64,000 nucleotides of DNA from Nectonema munidae (Eukaryota; Nematomorpha; Nectonematoida; Nectonematidae), in NCBI GenBank assembly GCA_030549495.1, contig JAUIRK010000875.1:523501-587500 (forward strand), in the 5' to 3' direction. This document shows positions 1 to 9,989 of this stretch, in pieces (position 1 is the first letter of the stretch; each line of letters starts with the position of its first letter). The notes under the pieces were generated by a model. It searched no databases, was not told where the DNA came from, and was given only the letters and a program-made list of their open reading frames with translations. A program made the translations under genes and the position numbers.

Positions 1-380
1 CTCTCAATGTTATTTGTATTATACATTAAACCTTTATCAATATAAGCTCCAAGACCGCCACCTCTACCTTCTCTTTTTTTTGTGACAAAATTAAAACCAT
101 CTATGGTCAGATTAGAATGACAGTCCCAAATTTCAGTAAGACAAAAGATACCAATTTTATCAATGCCTAGATCATCAAATAATAATTTAAACTCAAAAAA
201 ATTCCTTGATAAACTTCTACAATTTAGATGAAGTAACATAAAATTGAGTAAATTAGAAGTTTCAGTGTAATTTTCAAGTTGATTTTTCAAACTTTCAACG
301 GTGTAAAAATTAAAATTATGAACTTTAGGTAAAAAACTGTTAAATTTATCGTGACTGTTAATATCAAAATTGGAAAGCAT
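1..380 (-). CDS. LINE ORF2, N-terminal part of the endonuclease (partial)
   Basis: An open frame starts at an ATG at 380-378 and runs off the window without a stop. After about 60 residues it reads LHLNCRSL, then GIFCLTEIWD, then a glycine-rich GRGGGLGAYI segment. These match the first blocks of the exonuclease-endonuclease-phosphatase fold used by LINE endonucleases: the N of LNCRS, the catalytic E of TEIWD and the GGGLG turn. It would nick target DNA to prime reverse transcription. The start lies about 55 bases downstream of the ORF1 stop. Nothing visible is broken in the part shown. Confidence 0.75.
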   Translation of the reverse strand, partial: MLSNFDINSHDKFNSFLPKVHNFNFYTVESLKNQLENYTETSNLLNFMLLHLNCRSLSRNFFEFKLLFDDLGIDKIGIFCLTEIWDCHSNLTIDGFNFVTKKREGRGGGLGAYIDKGLMYNTNNIE

Positions 381-434
381 TTTATAGATTTATAGTATTT
401 ATGATAAAAAAAATATATATATGATTCAATATAT

Positions 435-1424
435 TCAGAAATCACAAGTATTTACTTTAATAAAATTTAAATTAAGTTTTCTACACTCACAAGATTTAGA
501 GAAAGCATCATGATGAAAATCCTTATATTTTTTACGTATACAATTTACACATTTATGTAATTCTACATTAGAAGAATTAGAACAAGTTTCCGACTTGTGA
601 TTTTCAGAACAGTATTTGCAAACCGCTTTATCTTTAAATTTACAAACAGATGAGGTATGACCAAAGTTACAACAATTGGTACACTGTTTAGATAAGTAAA
701 AATCATGAACTTGGTAACATCCATAATTAATGAAAAATTCATTATGATGCATTTTAATAGCATTTCTTATATGAGGATCGACTAAAAAACAATAAATTTT
801 TTTCTTGTAGACTCATTAATTTTGGAAAATAGTAATTTAAATTTGTAATTTATGTCTATTAATGGCTTAATATAATTATTTTTACTCAAAATTGATTCAA
901 AAATTAAATTATCATCCAAATTGGAATCAAGGTTATTAACCATTATTTTTATACCAAATTTAGGATTATCATGAAGTTTAATGGAAGAACTGTCCTTTAA
1001 TTTGTTTTTAAAAACCATCTTAGCATCTTCTAATGATTTAGAGTTTGGAAAAGTATACTTGATAGAATTTTTATTAATATAACGTTTATTAATCTTAATT
1101 TTAGAAAGTGCCTTATGTGAGAAAGAAGTGAAGTCAGAAACATCCTTATCATTATCAAATTTAACTTTAACAAAACAATTGTTACTCACTACATCTGCAT
1201 ATGTTTTGGCTGGCTTATCAATAGCTTTATCAAACTTTAAGTCAGATTTTAAAACAGAAGATTTCAGATCATTAAGGCTATCTTTGATTAAATTCAAATC
1301 ATCTATAATGATTGTTGTATCATTTGAAGCTTCTAAAAGATTTAAAGCTTGCATTAAACTAGTTTTAATTTCTTTTTTCGTGAGAGAATTAATTTTGAGA
1401 ATAATCCCACGGATCTTCTCCATC
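435..1424 (-). pseudogene. LINE ORF1, nucleic-acid-binding protein with zinc knuckles, frameshifted
   Basis: The protein starts at 1424 (MEKIRGIIL) and runs in one frame to a stop at 782-784. The family sequence continues in another frame (VDPHIRNAIK) down to 435. The switch falls at a run of seven A residues near 797-803, so one base has probably been gained or lost there. The C-terminal part carries zinc knuckles (CTNCCNFGHTSSVC, then CKYCSENHKSETC) and further cysteine pairs, typical of I/Jockey-clade ORF1. ORF1 proteins bind the element's RNA. A slippery-site explanation is possible but less likely than simple decay. Confidence 0.7.
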
Positions 1425-1646
1425 AAGGATATGAAAAAAAAAATATATATATATATATAAATAACTTTCAGACGAAAAAAAGATAAAATGAAATAAATCA
1501 AAAAGAGATTCAACCGTAAAGGAAACGATATTTCAAGAGAAGTTTTGAAAACTAAGTGGTTTGAAGATTTTTTCGAGTAAAATGTTAGAAGAAGGTTCTA
1601 ATTTCAACCATTTTTGAAAGAGAGTTGTAGATAAATAGGATAATAT

Positions 1647-1764
1647 ATAGGTATTGTTGGGGGAAGTGGATCAGGTAAGTCTACAATTGTAAGACTCTTG
1701 TATAGATTTTTTGATCCTATTTCTGGAAACATTTTAGTAGGGAATCATGACATAAAAAATTTAT
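1647..1764 (+). repeat. 118-bp exact copy of the ABCB7 Walker A region
   Basis: Bases 1647-1764 are identical, by eye, to 4075-4192 inside the ABCB7 reading frame, with the same orientation and an offset of 2428. The copy includes the Walker A codons (GGSGSGKST) and ends abruptly on both sides in unrelated AT-rich sequence. It has no start codon or splice sites of its own and is presumably non-functional. Perfect identity over 118 bp implies a recent duplication, gene conversion or an assembly artefact. Confidence 0.9.
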
Positions 1765-1880
1765 AATTTTTTTTAAAAATTATTTTGTGATTTTTATATT
1801 ATATGTAACAAATACTAAAAACTTAAGGCTATGATAATTTTGAAATTTTTAATTAAAGATAATTTTTAAAAAAATTAGAT

Positions 1881-2084
1881 TTAAATGAGCCCTAGGATCT
1901 TATAAGGGTTAACACAGCATATGTGGGGTGCCCAGTTTTTGTCTTGATCCCCAACTTTACATCCAAAGTATAGCTCATAAATTTTTTTGACATGTGGTGT
2001 CAAATGCCTCTTGTATTGGTTTAATGTAACTGAACCACATATGTAGCAAAATTTATCAGGTCAATTTTTACACTCTCTCGGCAT
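1881..2084 (-). pseudogene. Fragment of a recurrent uncharacterised invertebrate zinc-binding protein family
   Basis: Read on the minus strand from 2084, the sequence encodes a short peptide beginning MPRECKN, then FCYICGS, YELYFGCKVGDQDK and WAPHICC. I recall this block as the N-terminus of a multicopy, uncharacterised protein family of cnidarians and arthropods that is repeated like a mobile element; its function is unknown. The paired cysteines and the histidine suggest metal binding. Only the N-terminal domain is present and it is interrupted, so this is a relic. The family name is left open. Confidence 0.5.
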
Positions 2085-2715
2085 TTTGAAATTTTAACTT
2101 TTACAAATTAAAGAATAATATTCTAAAAAAGATAAATCTATAATATAAAGATTGCAAACGAATCATAAATATATATATATATATATTTAGGCCTTGAATT
2201 AGAGTTCATATACAGTTTTGGACAATAAAAAATATTCGTTTTGAGTTAAAATCTTAATAAGATAAAAGGGGGGTTTGAAATTTTTTTATTCACATATGTA
2301 TGAATATTAATTGTGCAAAAAATTCCAGATATAATAATAATAATAAAATAAGCAAAAAACACAAAATTGCATAGTAGCAAAATATTTTATACTGTTAAGA
2401 TCGTAAAATCAAAATTTATTTTTTACAAAAAACAGAAAGGTGCCACAAAAAAATCACTTTCATATTCGTTATCAGCGTGAAAAATACTCTTAAAAAATGC
2501 TAATCGAATTTTCGTTTTTTTTATTGTTGTACAGTGTAATCTCTTAAGTGAATTTACACATTTCAATAATTGAGATTTGATACATAAATTTTAATTTAAT
2601 AATTCTATTTCATAGGTGGCTTATGTACGTTGGCGCATCAAACCAACTTACAAACTAAACTCAATTTTTTTTTTATATTTAAATGATTTATTTCATGTAA
2701 GTTTTTAACTCTTTT
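2085..2715. other. AT-rich upstream region of ABCB7
   Basis: There are about 630 bases without an open frame. They contain a short (TA)n at about 2167-2187 and many A/T runs. Promoter elements of ABCB7 must lie here or further upstream, but I see no convincing TATA or initiator motif that stands out from the base composition. Confidence 0.4.
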
Positions 2716-4740
2716 ATGTCTTCAAATTTCCTTTATATTTTCCAAAAATCAAAAAATTTTAAATTCCAAAATCGATTCTATTTTTGTCAAAGAAATACAT
2801 TTTTAGACTGTAATTCATTCAATTTTCAAATTTTATATAATTTCTTTCATACATCTTCAATATGTTATTCTCACCAAAAAGAACTTGGAAAGTCAAATTT
2901 AGGAATAAAAAAAGTTATACCTTCAAAAATAATTTTGGGCAATATGATTGGTTATATTTGGCCAAAAAATAATTATCAAATTAAAAAAAGAGTTTGTTTA
3001 TCCTTCTTGATGCTTATTTTTGCCAAAGTTTGTAGTGTTCAAGTTCCGATTATTTTTAAGTACGTTATTGACTATATTAATGATTCATCCAACCTATCCC
3101 TGAACTTAAATGGTCTGGATTCTACAGTTTTTACTTATTCATTTTCCCTATTCTTAGCTTATGGTTTGGCTAAACTTTCTTCAAATTTTTTCAACGAGTT
3201 CAAAAATATAGTTTTTGCTAAAGTCGCTCAAAATTCTATAAGGAAAATTACTGATGATATTTTTAAACATCTTCTTTACCTAGATTTAAATTTTCATTTG
3301 GCTCGTCATACTGGATCTTTAGCTAAATCCATTGATCGTGGTACTCGTGGTATTAGTTTTGTACTTTCTTCACTTGTGTTTAATTTGTTACCAACAATGA
3401 TTGAAGTAATTTTTGTCTGTAGTATACTAAGCTATAAATTTGGAATACATTATTCAGCTATTACTTTGTCTTGTGTTATTACTTATATTTTATGGACTAT
3501 TTTAATAACCTCTTGGAGAACACAGTTTCGCGTTGCAATGAATAGGGCTGACAATGATGCCGGGAATAAAGCTGTTGATGCCCTCCTTAACTATGAAACG
3601 GTTAAGTATTTTAATAATGAGGATTATGAAGCGGAACAGTATGATAAATTTCAAAAGCTCTTTGAAACAGCTTCTTTAAAAACCACTACTAGCCTGGGAA
3701 TTCTAAATATTGGCCAAAATGCTATATTCAGTGCTGCACTTACAGCTTGTATGATATTAGCCGGTAGACAGATATTACTTGGTGAATTGACTATTGGTGA
3801 CTTAGTAATGATTAATGGACTTATTTTTCAAATATCTCTTCCTTTAAACTTTTTTGGAACAGTGTATAGAGAAATAAAACAATCTTTGATAGATATGCAG
3901 ACAATGTTTTCCTTATTGAAGATTGAATCTAATATAAAGAATCACTCAAATCAAATATTAAATTATAATTCTGAATTTCTACCATCTATATCCTTTAATC
4001 AAGTTACATTTCGATATCTTATTAGTAAAAAAATTCTTGATAATTTTAGTTTGAGTGTTGGTCCAGGTGAAAAAATAGGTATTGTTGGGGGAAGTGGATC
4101 AGGTAAGTCTACAATTGTAAGACTCTTGTATAGATTTTTTGATCCTATTTCTGGAAACATTTTAGTAGGGAATCATGACATAAAAAATTTATCGTTAGAA
4201 AACTTGAGAAAAAATATTGCTATTGTTCCTCAAGAAACAACGCTTTTTCATACAAGCATTCTCCACAATATATGGTATGGAAATTTCAAAGCATCTATTA
4301 ACGAAGTATACAATGCTGCTAAATTAGCAAATATACATAATTCAATTATTAATATGCCAAATGGCTACGAAACCGCTGTTGGTGAGCGAGGCTTAAAGCT
4401 TTCTGGTGGAGAAAAACAACGTGTAGCCATAGCACGTGCTATTCTGAAAAAGGCTCCAATTGTTATTTTTGATGAAGCAACTTCTTCTCTCGATTCCCTT
4501 ACTGAACACACAATTCTTGAAGCATTTGAAAGTTCGATGAAAAATTGTACGTGCATCATGATAGCACACCGACTTTTCACTATAAAGAATGCTGATAAAA
4601 TTTGTGTCCTAGAAAATGGTAAAGTTATTGAAGAAGGCACACACTCACAACTTATTTTGAATTCTACATCGAAATACAATCATATGTGGCAACAACAATA
4701 TGAAAATACCAATGAAACTGTTCAAAATTCTCAATTGTAA
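2716..4740 (+). CDS. ABCB7: Mitochondrial ABC transporter, ABCB7/ATM1 type, iron-sulfur export
   Basis: This 674-residue half transporter sits in the inner mitochondrial membrane and exports a sulfur or glutathione-containing compound needed for cytosolic iron-sulfur proteins. The first ~70 residues are basic and hydroxyl-rich, as expected of a mitochondrial presequence. The transmembrane domain spans about 90-400 and includes the family block NYETVKYFNNE. The ATPase domain has Walker [10 protein letters not shown] (K464), Q-loop Q506, signature LSGGEKQ (562-568), Walker B IVIFDEA (D586-E587) and switch histidine H618. The length is close to animal ABCB7 (about 700-750). The frame has no introns, while SMARCE1 nearby has many. 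No defect is visible, so it looks functional. Paralogues ABCB6 and ABCB8 fit less well. Confidence 0.93.
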   Translation: MSSNFLYIFQKSKNFKFQNRFYFCQRNTFLDCNSFNFQILYNFFHTSSICYSHQKELGKSNLGIKKVIPSKIILGNMIGYIWPKNNYQIKKRVCLSFLMLIFAKVCSVQVPIIFKYVIDYINDSSNLSLNLNGLDSTVFTYSFSLFLAYGLAKLSSNFFNEFKNIVFAKVAQNSIRKITDDIFKHLLYLDLNFHLARHTGSLAKSIDRGTRGISFVLSSLVFNLLPTMIEVIFVCSILSYKFGIHYSAITLSCVITYILWTILITSWRTQFRVAMNRADNDAGNKAVDALLNYETVKYFNNEDYEAEQYDKFQKLFETASLKTTTSLGILNIGQNAIFSAALTACMILAGRQILLGELTIGDLVMINGLIFQISLPLNFFGTVYREIKQSLIDMQTMFSLLKIESNIKNHSNQILNYNSEFLPSISFNQVTFRYLISKKILDNFSLSVGPGEKIGIVGGSGSGKSTIVRLLYRFFDPISGNILVGNHDIKNLSLENLRKNIAIVPQETTLFHTSILHNIWYGNFKASINEVYNAAKLANIHNSIINMPNGYETAVGERGLKLSGGEKQRVAIARAILKKAPIVIFDEATSSLDSLTEHTILEAFESSMKNCTCIMIAHRLFTIKNADKICVLENGKVIEEGTHSQLILNSTSKYNHMWQQQYENTNETVQNSQL

Positions 4741-4778
4741 AATTTTATTTTCGCATATCGCTAAGTAATTTAAAGATA

Positions 4779-4784
4779 AATAAA
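4779..4784 (+). promoter_or_regulatory. AATAAA polyadenylation signal of ABCB7
   Basis: AATAAA lies 39 bases after the ABCB7 stop codon and is followed by T-rich sequence. It is the first canonical signal downstream of the gene. Confidence 0.6.
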
Positions 4785-4855
4785 GTTTATTTCGTCATTT
4801 TTTTATTTTTATCAAATTATATTAACTTTTATTAGCGCTATTCATCCTTTTCGGG

Positions 4856-5000
4856 GGGCGTGAGTAAGGTTGGTTAGGTTTCGATAACTTAAGGTGTTGT
4901 GTTCGATTCCGCATCAAGCCTACTTTCTCATAGTTCGATACAAGCGGCGCAATTGTGCCTTCTCGATGAAAACACCGCACGGTACCTTTACCTTTTCGAA
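4856..5000 (+). repeat. tRNA-derived SINE, family A, copy 1
   Basis: A tRNA-like head (GCGTGAGTAAGG, then a B box GTTCGATTCC) is followed by the conserved body CTTTCTCATAGTTCGATA, CCTTCTCGATGAAAACACC and a tail ending GGTACCTTTACCTTTT. Copies 2 (8282-8432) and 3 (17815-17972, opposite strand) share the same head-body-tail order. A short open frame across it (from 4899) is coincidental. Confidence 0.75.
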
Positions 5001-5859
5001 ACCTTTAACTATAATTTAAAATTGTTTATAGAACATTTCATTAAAAATATAAACAGTCCATTATTTTTCAAAAACCTGAACCTTAACTTTTGAAAGACGA
5101 AGTGTGGACTTATTGAATGCATTTTACTCCAATTTATAAAAAAAAAGTTAATATAAAGTTTTATTATGTAAATTTAAATTGAACTTTTAATTATATTTTC
5201 TGAAAAAAATAGTAGTATTATTGTTATTTTTAACAAAAAAATATAACCAATATATGATACCAGAGTGATCATGTGGTAATTTAAAATCTCTAACTTATAT
5301 TCAAATATATTTCGAATGAATTTTTTTGTATTTTTATTAAAATTAATGCTATCTAATTATAAAATCAATGCTGGACTTTTGTCCAGTCGAATTTTCAACT
5401 CACAATTATGTAATTTTACACACCTAAACTTTTATACAAAAAGTTTTCATGTAAATTTAAATTAGATTTTATACCTTTTGATTATATTTGTTTTATGAAA
5501 AAAAATATAATTCGGTTCAAAAGAAAAATATTAGCTAAATTTCTGAAATATTTTTTTGAACAATTGATGATTTTACATTACTTTTTTTATTGATCTATCA
5601 TTAAAGACTTTTTGAAACTGAGACAATTCTAGTGAACCTATTCATACTGTCAACAATACTTTTCAGCAAGACAGTTCTTAGTTTGATTTTCCACGCAATA
5701 ATTATCACTATGTCTGATTAGTTATGAAAAATGACTTTTTCCCCAAATCGGTACCGATAAAAAACAAAACCTCAATTTATTGGAAATTTATTTAGAATGA
5801 TCAAAAAGTTTCAGCAATCTGGGCATATTATTTTTGAGTGGATTTTACAAATAAATTTT
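5001..5859. other. AT-rich intergenic DNA
   Basis: There is no convincing coding frame, terminal repeat or RNA gene here. Only short homopolymer runs are visible. Confidence 0.4.
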
Positions 5860-6660
5860 TTTACAAAAATCACAACTTGATCCACGGGTTCTTTTGCCCT
5901 GAGTGAGATAACAAAATCCTTTTGAAATGGAGGCATGTTCAATATGTGTTGATGTCTCATATCAATAGGATGCTAGAAGAGTTTGAATTCCTTTTGGGAA
6001 TTGCGATAGACGAACTACAGCCTCTAACTTGCATGGATCTTTCAGATAACGAAAGTGTCAAACATTTCAAAAAAAAATTCTTATCTCCTTTTCTAACAAA
6101 TTGATAAGAATCAGGATCATTATGCTTCGCAAGAGTCTCGAAGCATTCGGTTACAAACATCTACACCACATTTGTATTTGTTGTATTCGAGTAGCGTTTC
6201 AGATTTGTGCTTATTCCCAAATGTACTTATTTCTTTTACATGCTGTGAAGAAAGAATGGAAACTACCTTGACATTTTTCTTTGCCTGCCTCTTTGGTATA
6301 TAGATAGTGAGAGAAGCATGTTCCGTGTAGAGAATTTTACTTTCATATTCTGCCAGATGTAAATTTTTCAGGTGTTAGGGGCGTATGATATAAGGTATAC
6401 ATCTTCTGTTTGATCTGCAAGTCATAAAAAATCTACCCCCAAAGATTCCACTACCTTTGGGAGCCTTCGAATCTATAACAAACCTACAATAAAGTTTTCA
6501 AAAAAATGCTGTTGATTCTGCAAACCAGAAACATAAATTTCCAATTTGAAAGCAAAATAACTTCTCGCATCATAAAGATGATAGATTTTTAAACCGAAGC
6601 AACCAGGTTTCGAATTATTTAGGTCTGTGGCCCCATAAGTACCCTTTTATACCATCAGAA
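5860..6660 (-). pseudogene. piggyBac-like transposase remnant
   Basis: On the minus strand, a stretch near 6605-6490 reads GLKIYHLYDARSYF followed by LEIYVSG. This resembles the piggyBac transposase block in which a (Y)GIK...DA(K/R)T/S...EIY pattern precedes a catalytic aspartate. Further along, near 5905-5870, KRTRGSSCDFC resembles the start of the C-terminal cysteine-rich domain. The frame is broken by several stops and shifts and no terminal repeats were identified. The neighbourhood also carries TTAA-flanked MITEs that a piggyBac enzyme could have mobilised. Other DDE families cannot be excluded. Confidence 0.4.
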
Positions 6661-7295
6661 TTTATCCTAATACACACGATTTAGCACAATATACACAAGT
6701 TTTAATGGAATCCACTTATGAGCATATATTATTATTACTATTATTTAAAAACTATGAATTTCATTAGGCTCTTATGTTCTTACCATGGCCCTTAGTTTGG
6801 AAAACATTTCTTAGACGGCTGTGAATTAGTCATTTTAAATTTTATTTTATATGGGCAAGTAAATCTAAAATTTCTATTCCTCCATTACTTATGTATCATC
6901 TTGCTGATTCTTTTCTGATATTTGGCCTTTCTTCGGCTAAAACTTTATTTGTCGGCGATCACATAGAGATCGAAGCGTAGGGTCTCCTGATTCAGTCGTT
7001 TTTGGTTCTCTTCGCTATCCTGATTATCCCTATCACCTTTCCAGTTGTAGAAGAATGTTTTTCCTTTGGATGCGATAGCGAGAACTAAATAACTCTAGCT
7101 TTCAATCGACTTACTCTTTATGATCATTATTGAATCGAAATTAAATGCGCATAAAATTTCGTTTAATCAAAATTTCTCTAAATCGTTTTTTATGTGAACA
7201 CTTTTTTATCACTCTTCTATCCTTAATTGTTTTAACTTGTAAACCTCTGAAAGAAGGCGGGTTGGCTTCTCCTATTACTATGAATACAGGGAAAC
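6661..7295. other. Probable continuation of the decayed transposase, no readable domain
   Basis: The stretch has a slightly higher G+C content than its surroundings, with codon-like patches on the minus strand (for example around 7080-6960). I could not recognise a domain. It may be the N-terminal part of the remnant at 5860-6660. Confidence 0.25.
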
Positions 7296-7345
7296 CAGGG
7301 GCGCACATCTTTAAAATTATTTGAATATAATTTTCAAAATTTATT
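7296..7345 (+). repeat. Short dispersed repeat beginning CAGGGGCGCACATC, copy 1
   Basis: The terminus-like sequence CAGGGGCGCACATC followed by TTTAAAATTATT recurs at 8065 and 63066 in the same orientation. The CAG start followed by a GC-rich block is what hAT-type termini look like. No partner end was found for this copy. Confidence 0.5.
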
Positions 7346-8064
7346 TTAAAAGAATTTGTGTCTGAAACTCAACCGTAAAACAAGTAAAGTCATAGGTATA
7401 AGTTTACTCACAAACCAAACAAGTCTTTTAATGATATGAAAAAGATATAGAATTTAAAAATTTTAACGTCCCCCTTGATGTCCCTTAAGAAAATATGTAG
7501 GTTTGGTTAGACATCGCCTTCAACTACTGAATTACCTCAGATTTGATCTGTTTAAATTTTAAAAAATTTCATTGATTTGTTTATCTAATTTTTTTAGCTG
7601 ATAAACCATTTTTCTTCATTACGGTTTTGCGTGAAGAAGATGGAAAAATCAATTCCTTATTGATCATTGGTTCATTTCTTTTTCACATTCCTCTCTTCTA
7701 TGCCTTCAAAAGTAAGAAATATGATATAAATTCTAAAATATTTAATGTACACTATTCTTACAAACAATTCATTGAAATATTAGAATATACATTATGTTTG
7801 GATTTGCATTTGATTTTAATACTAAAACTGCCTTTATTAATCTCTTTCTTTGTCAATATATTTGATCAATATATTTACAAATTCTCATCCTTCACTCATA
7901 TTCTAACTGTTAGAATGATTTTAATACGGAAATAGAAATGTCTTTTTTCACCGGCAATTTCATTTCATTGCAAAATGTGTATTGCTCTTCAATATGAAAT
8001 TTAAATTTCATTTCATTGCAGAGATATGCATGTTACCCACAGACATTATGATGCATGTTACCGC
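7346..8064. other. AT-rich intergenic DNA with an unrecognised 102-codon frame
   Basis: An open frame at 7627-7935 (+) encodes a hydrophobic, low-complexity peptide without any motif I recognise. It is probably fortuitous in this base composition. No other feature is supported. Confidence 0.3.
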
Positions 8065-8110
8065 CAGGGGCGCACATCCTTAAAATTATTGGGGCAAACT
8101 TTTTTTACGA
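8065..8110 (+). repeat. Short dispersed repeat beginning CAGGGGCGCACATC, copy 2
   Basis: This is the same block as at 7296 and 63066: CAGGGGCGCACATC, CTTAAAATTATTGGGG, then a T-run. It lies 16 bases from the left arm of the MITE at 8126. Confidence 0.5.
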
Positions 8111-8125
8111 TCCTTAGAATTTATT

Positions 8126-8265
8126 TTAATAACTCTTTCGTGACCAGTGTATCATATATGATACATAAACAATTTTTCCTCTGCTTTTTCAAATAGTTTT
8201 GTATATGAATCTTCTGCTTCTTAATAAATATCTTCTGATTTTTCTGGTCACGAAAGGGTTATTAA
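8126..8265. mobile_element. MITE with 22-bp inverted ends, TTAA type, copy 1
   Basis: The arms at 8126-8147 and 8244-8265 are inverted copies differing at one position. The shared core is CTTTCGTGACCAG, and the outermost bases are TTAATAAC. A second copy in opposite orientation lies at 11267-11407 and shares the internal block ATCATATATGATACA. The TTAA at the extreme ends followed by a CCC-type start suggests piggyBac-mobilised non-autonomous DNA. It carries no coding capacity. Confidence 0.7.
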
Positions 8266-8281
8266 TAAAATCACAAATAAT

Positions 8282-8432
8282 TGTGGTAAGGTAGTAAGGT
8301 TGGTTAGGTACTGGGTTTCGATAACTTAAGGTGTTGGGTTCGATCCCGCATCAAGCCAACTTTCTCATTGTTCGATGCAAGCGGCGCAAGTGTGCCTTCT
8401 CGATGAAAACACCCCACGGTACCTTTACCTTT
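8282..8432 (+). repeat. tRNA-derived SINE, family A, copy 2
   Basis: The head contains AAGGTTGGTTAGG and a B box GGGTTCGATCCC. Body and tail match copy 1, ending GGTACCTTTACCTTTT. Relative to copy 1 the body differs at only a few positions, so both are fairly recent. Confidence 0.78.
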
Positions 8433-9816
8433 TAATTCAAAATTCAGTGCGCATACTACTAATCTATTTTTTCGGGAAAAACTTTTGAAGGTACAGTCGA
8501 CAATCACTAATTCGGAATGCTTAGGATTCGGCCTTCCGAATTAACTATTTTCCCCGATTAGTGATGCTTCTTATTTTAATTAAAAAAAAGCACACTTTGC
8601 TTACTCAATTTCTCTCAGTATAAACTTGGCTCGAACTAAAATTCAATGTCAGATGTCAGTTTAATACTAAAAGTACAACAATAAATTATTAAACATTAGA
8701 ATTTGTACAGATGTACTGATTCTACTCGGTGTAGACAATTTTTGATGATTTCTTTTAAACTTATTGTTTTAGGTGTTTTGTTAGTTTTTCTTGCAAGATA
8801 TAAAGATTCATAAGTTCTTCATTTATATGAGACTTTTAATTTCTTATCCTTTGTTAATTGAATATAATCATTCAATAATTTTACTAAATTAAAGATTTCT
8901 GTAATAATGAATGTTTCGGATTAGAAGTAGTCAACTGTACACCAATATAATTAAAAAATTTTCTTGTATAAATATGTTCATTCTTTGTTACCAGACATTA
9001 TATACCAGTGGATCATACTCACTGAAGATATCAGGCCATATAATCTTCGTAACGGTTTCCTTCTTAATGTTCCATTTTATAGACTACATACAAACGGGTA
9101 AACAAACACTAACCTACAGAATTAGCGTACTTTTTAATGAATTGTCGCATTCTTTTGAATCCTTTTTTGTTCCGATATTCTAAATATAAAAATACAATAA
9201 AAATTCTTTAATAGGCGATTATAATTATGAATGTCAAATTGATAATAATTGCTACATATGTAACTTTTAATTATATTTATCTTTTCATTCATATTTCTAT
9301 ACTGTATATATATTATATATATAACTTAAACATTTCAGATATGAAAATGTACTTTTTTTATTACTTCTTGAATATTTTTTACCTTTTTTTCCTGATGTCG
9401 AAGATGCATGCTCTACCAGCGAAGCGGTTTTCCAAGCCTTTGAGCATCATGTCAATTGATTTTAGTTATACTCACATATTCTAGCTTTATTGGTTTTTTC
9501 TCTTTTTTATTTTTCATTATCTTTTTCTTTACATTTAATGGAAATTTGTAAATTGATATAAACATACAAGAATTATCAATAGAGAATACGCTTTTAACAC
9601 TGTACATAAGTTAGTCTTCTTCTCTTACAATAAGATCTAATAGTTTTAATTGGATAGAATTATTTCTTCCTCCCAAATATACCTTTTAATAATACTCCAC
9701 TTGTAACTCCGAAGCTTGCAAAAATATTTTGTTTTTTTAAGTAAATAAAATGATCAAATATTAAATTATTTCAATTCTAAATAAATAAGAAATTTTTAAT
9801 TTGAAAAAAATTAAAC
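8433..9816. other. AT-rich intergenic DNA
   Basis: Open frames at 8911-9183 and 9227-9484 are hydrophobic, low-complexity translations with no recognisable motif. Nothing else is supported. Confidence 0.35.
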
Positions 9817-9989
9817 AAAAAGAGTAAAGTTTCAAACAAATTTATTTGAATAACACGAATTTTCGACTCCACAAGTCTTCATCAAGTTGAAGTACTAAAC
9901 GTAGAAGATGTAAATGCTTTGAAGTAAAAGGATTAAACCGAGTTAGTAGATGGTTGAAGGCCAAATTTGTTTGAAACTTTACTCTTTTT
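9817..9989. mobile_element. Short foldback/MITE with 27-bp inverted arms
   Basis: AAAAAGAGTAAAGTTTCAAA at 9817-9836 extends to 9843 and returns as its reverse complement at 9963-9989. The loop between the arms is about 120 bases. Such a nearly perfect 27-bp palindrome points to a non-autonomous DNA transposon. The target duplication is not clear. Confidence 0.55.

Larger units (their letters stand above)
1..1430 (-). mobile_element. Non-LTR retrotransposon (LINE), 5' part, continuing past the left edge
   Basis: Read on the minus strand, this stretch holds an ORF1 with zinc knuckles followed by the start of an endonuclease ORF2. That is the order used by I/Jockey/CR1-type LINEs. The 5' boundary cannot be fixed precisely; ORF1 begins at 1424 and sequence just beyond it is simple AT. 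The element belongs to a different family from the complete LINE at 50.3-54.7 kb, because the ORF1 and ORF2 N-termini are clearly different in sequence. The reverse transcriptase would lie outside the window. Confidence 0.75.

Noticed and set aside
4365-4679. Antisense open frame within ABCB7
   Set aside because: It is the shadow of the conserved nucleotide-binding domain on the other strand.
4899-5093. 64-codon open frame
   Set aside because: Most of it lies in a SINE and the rest is low-complexity.
9395-9470. tRNA-like stretch (GCATGCTCTACCAGCGAAGC)
   Set aside because: It has an anticodon-arm-like part only, with no B box and no foldable acceptor stem.
7627-9484. Hydrophobic open frames (7627-7935, 8911-9183, 9227-9484)
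   Set aside because: Composition follows the AT-rich background, and no motif, signal or conservation is visible.
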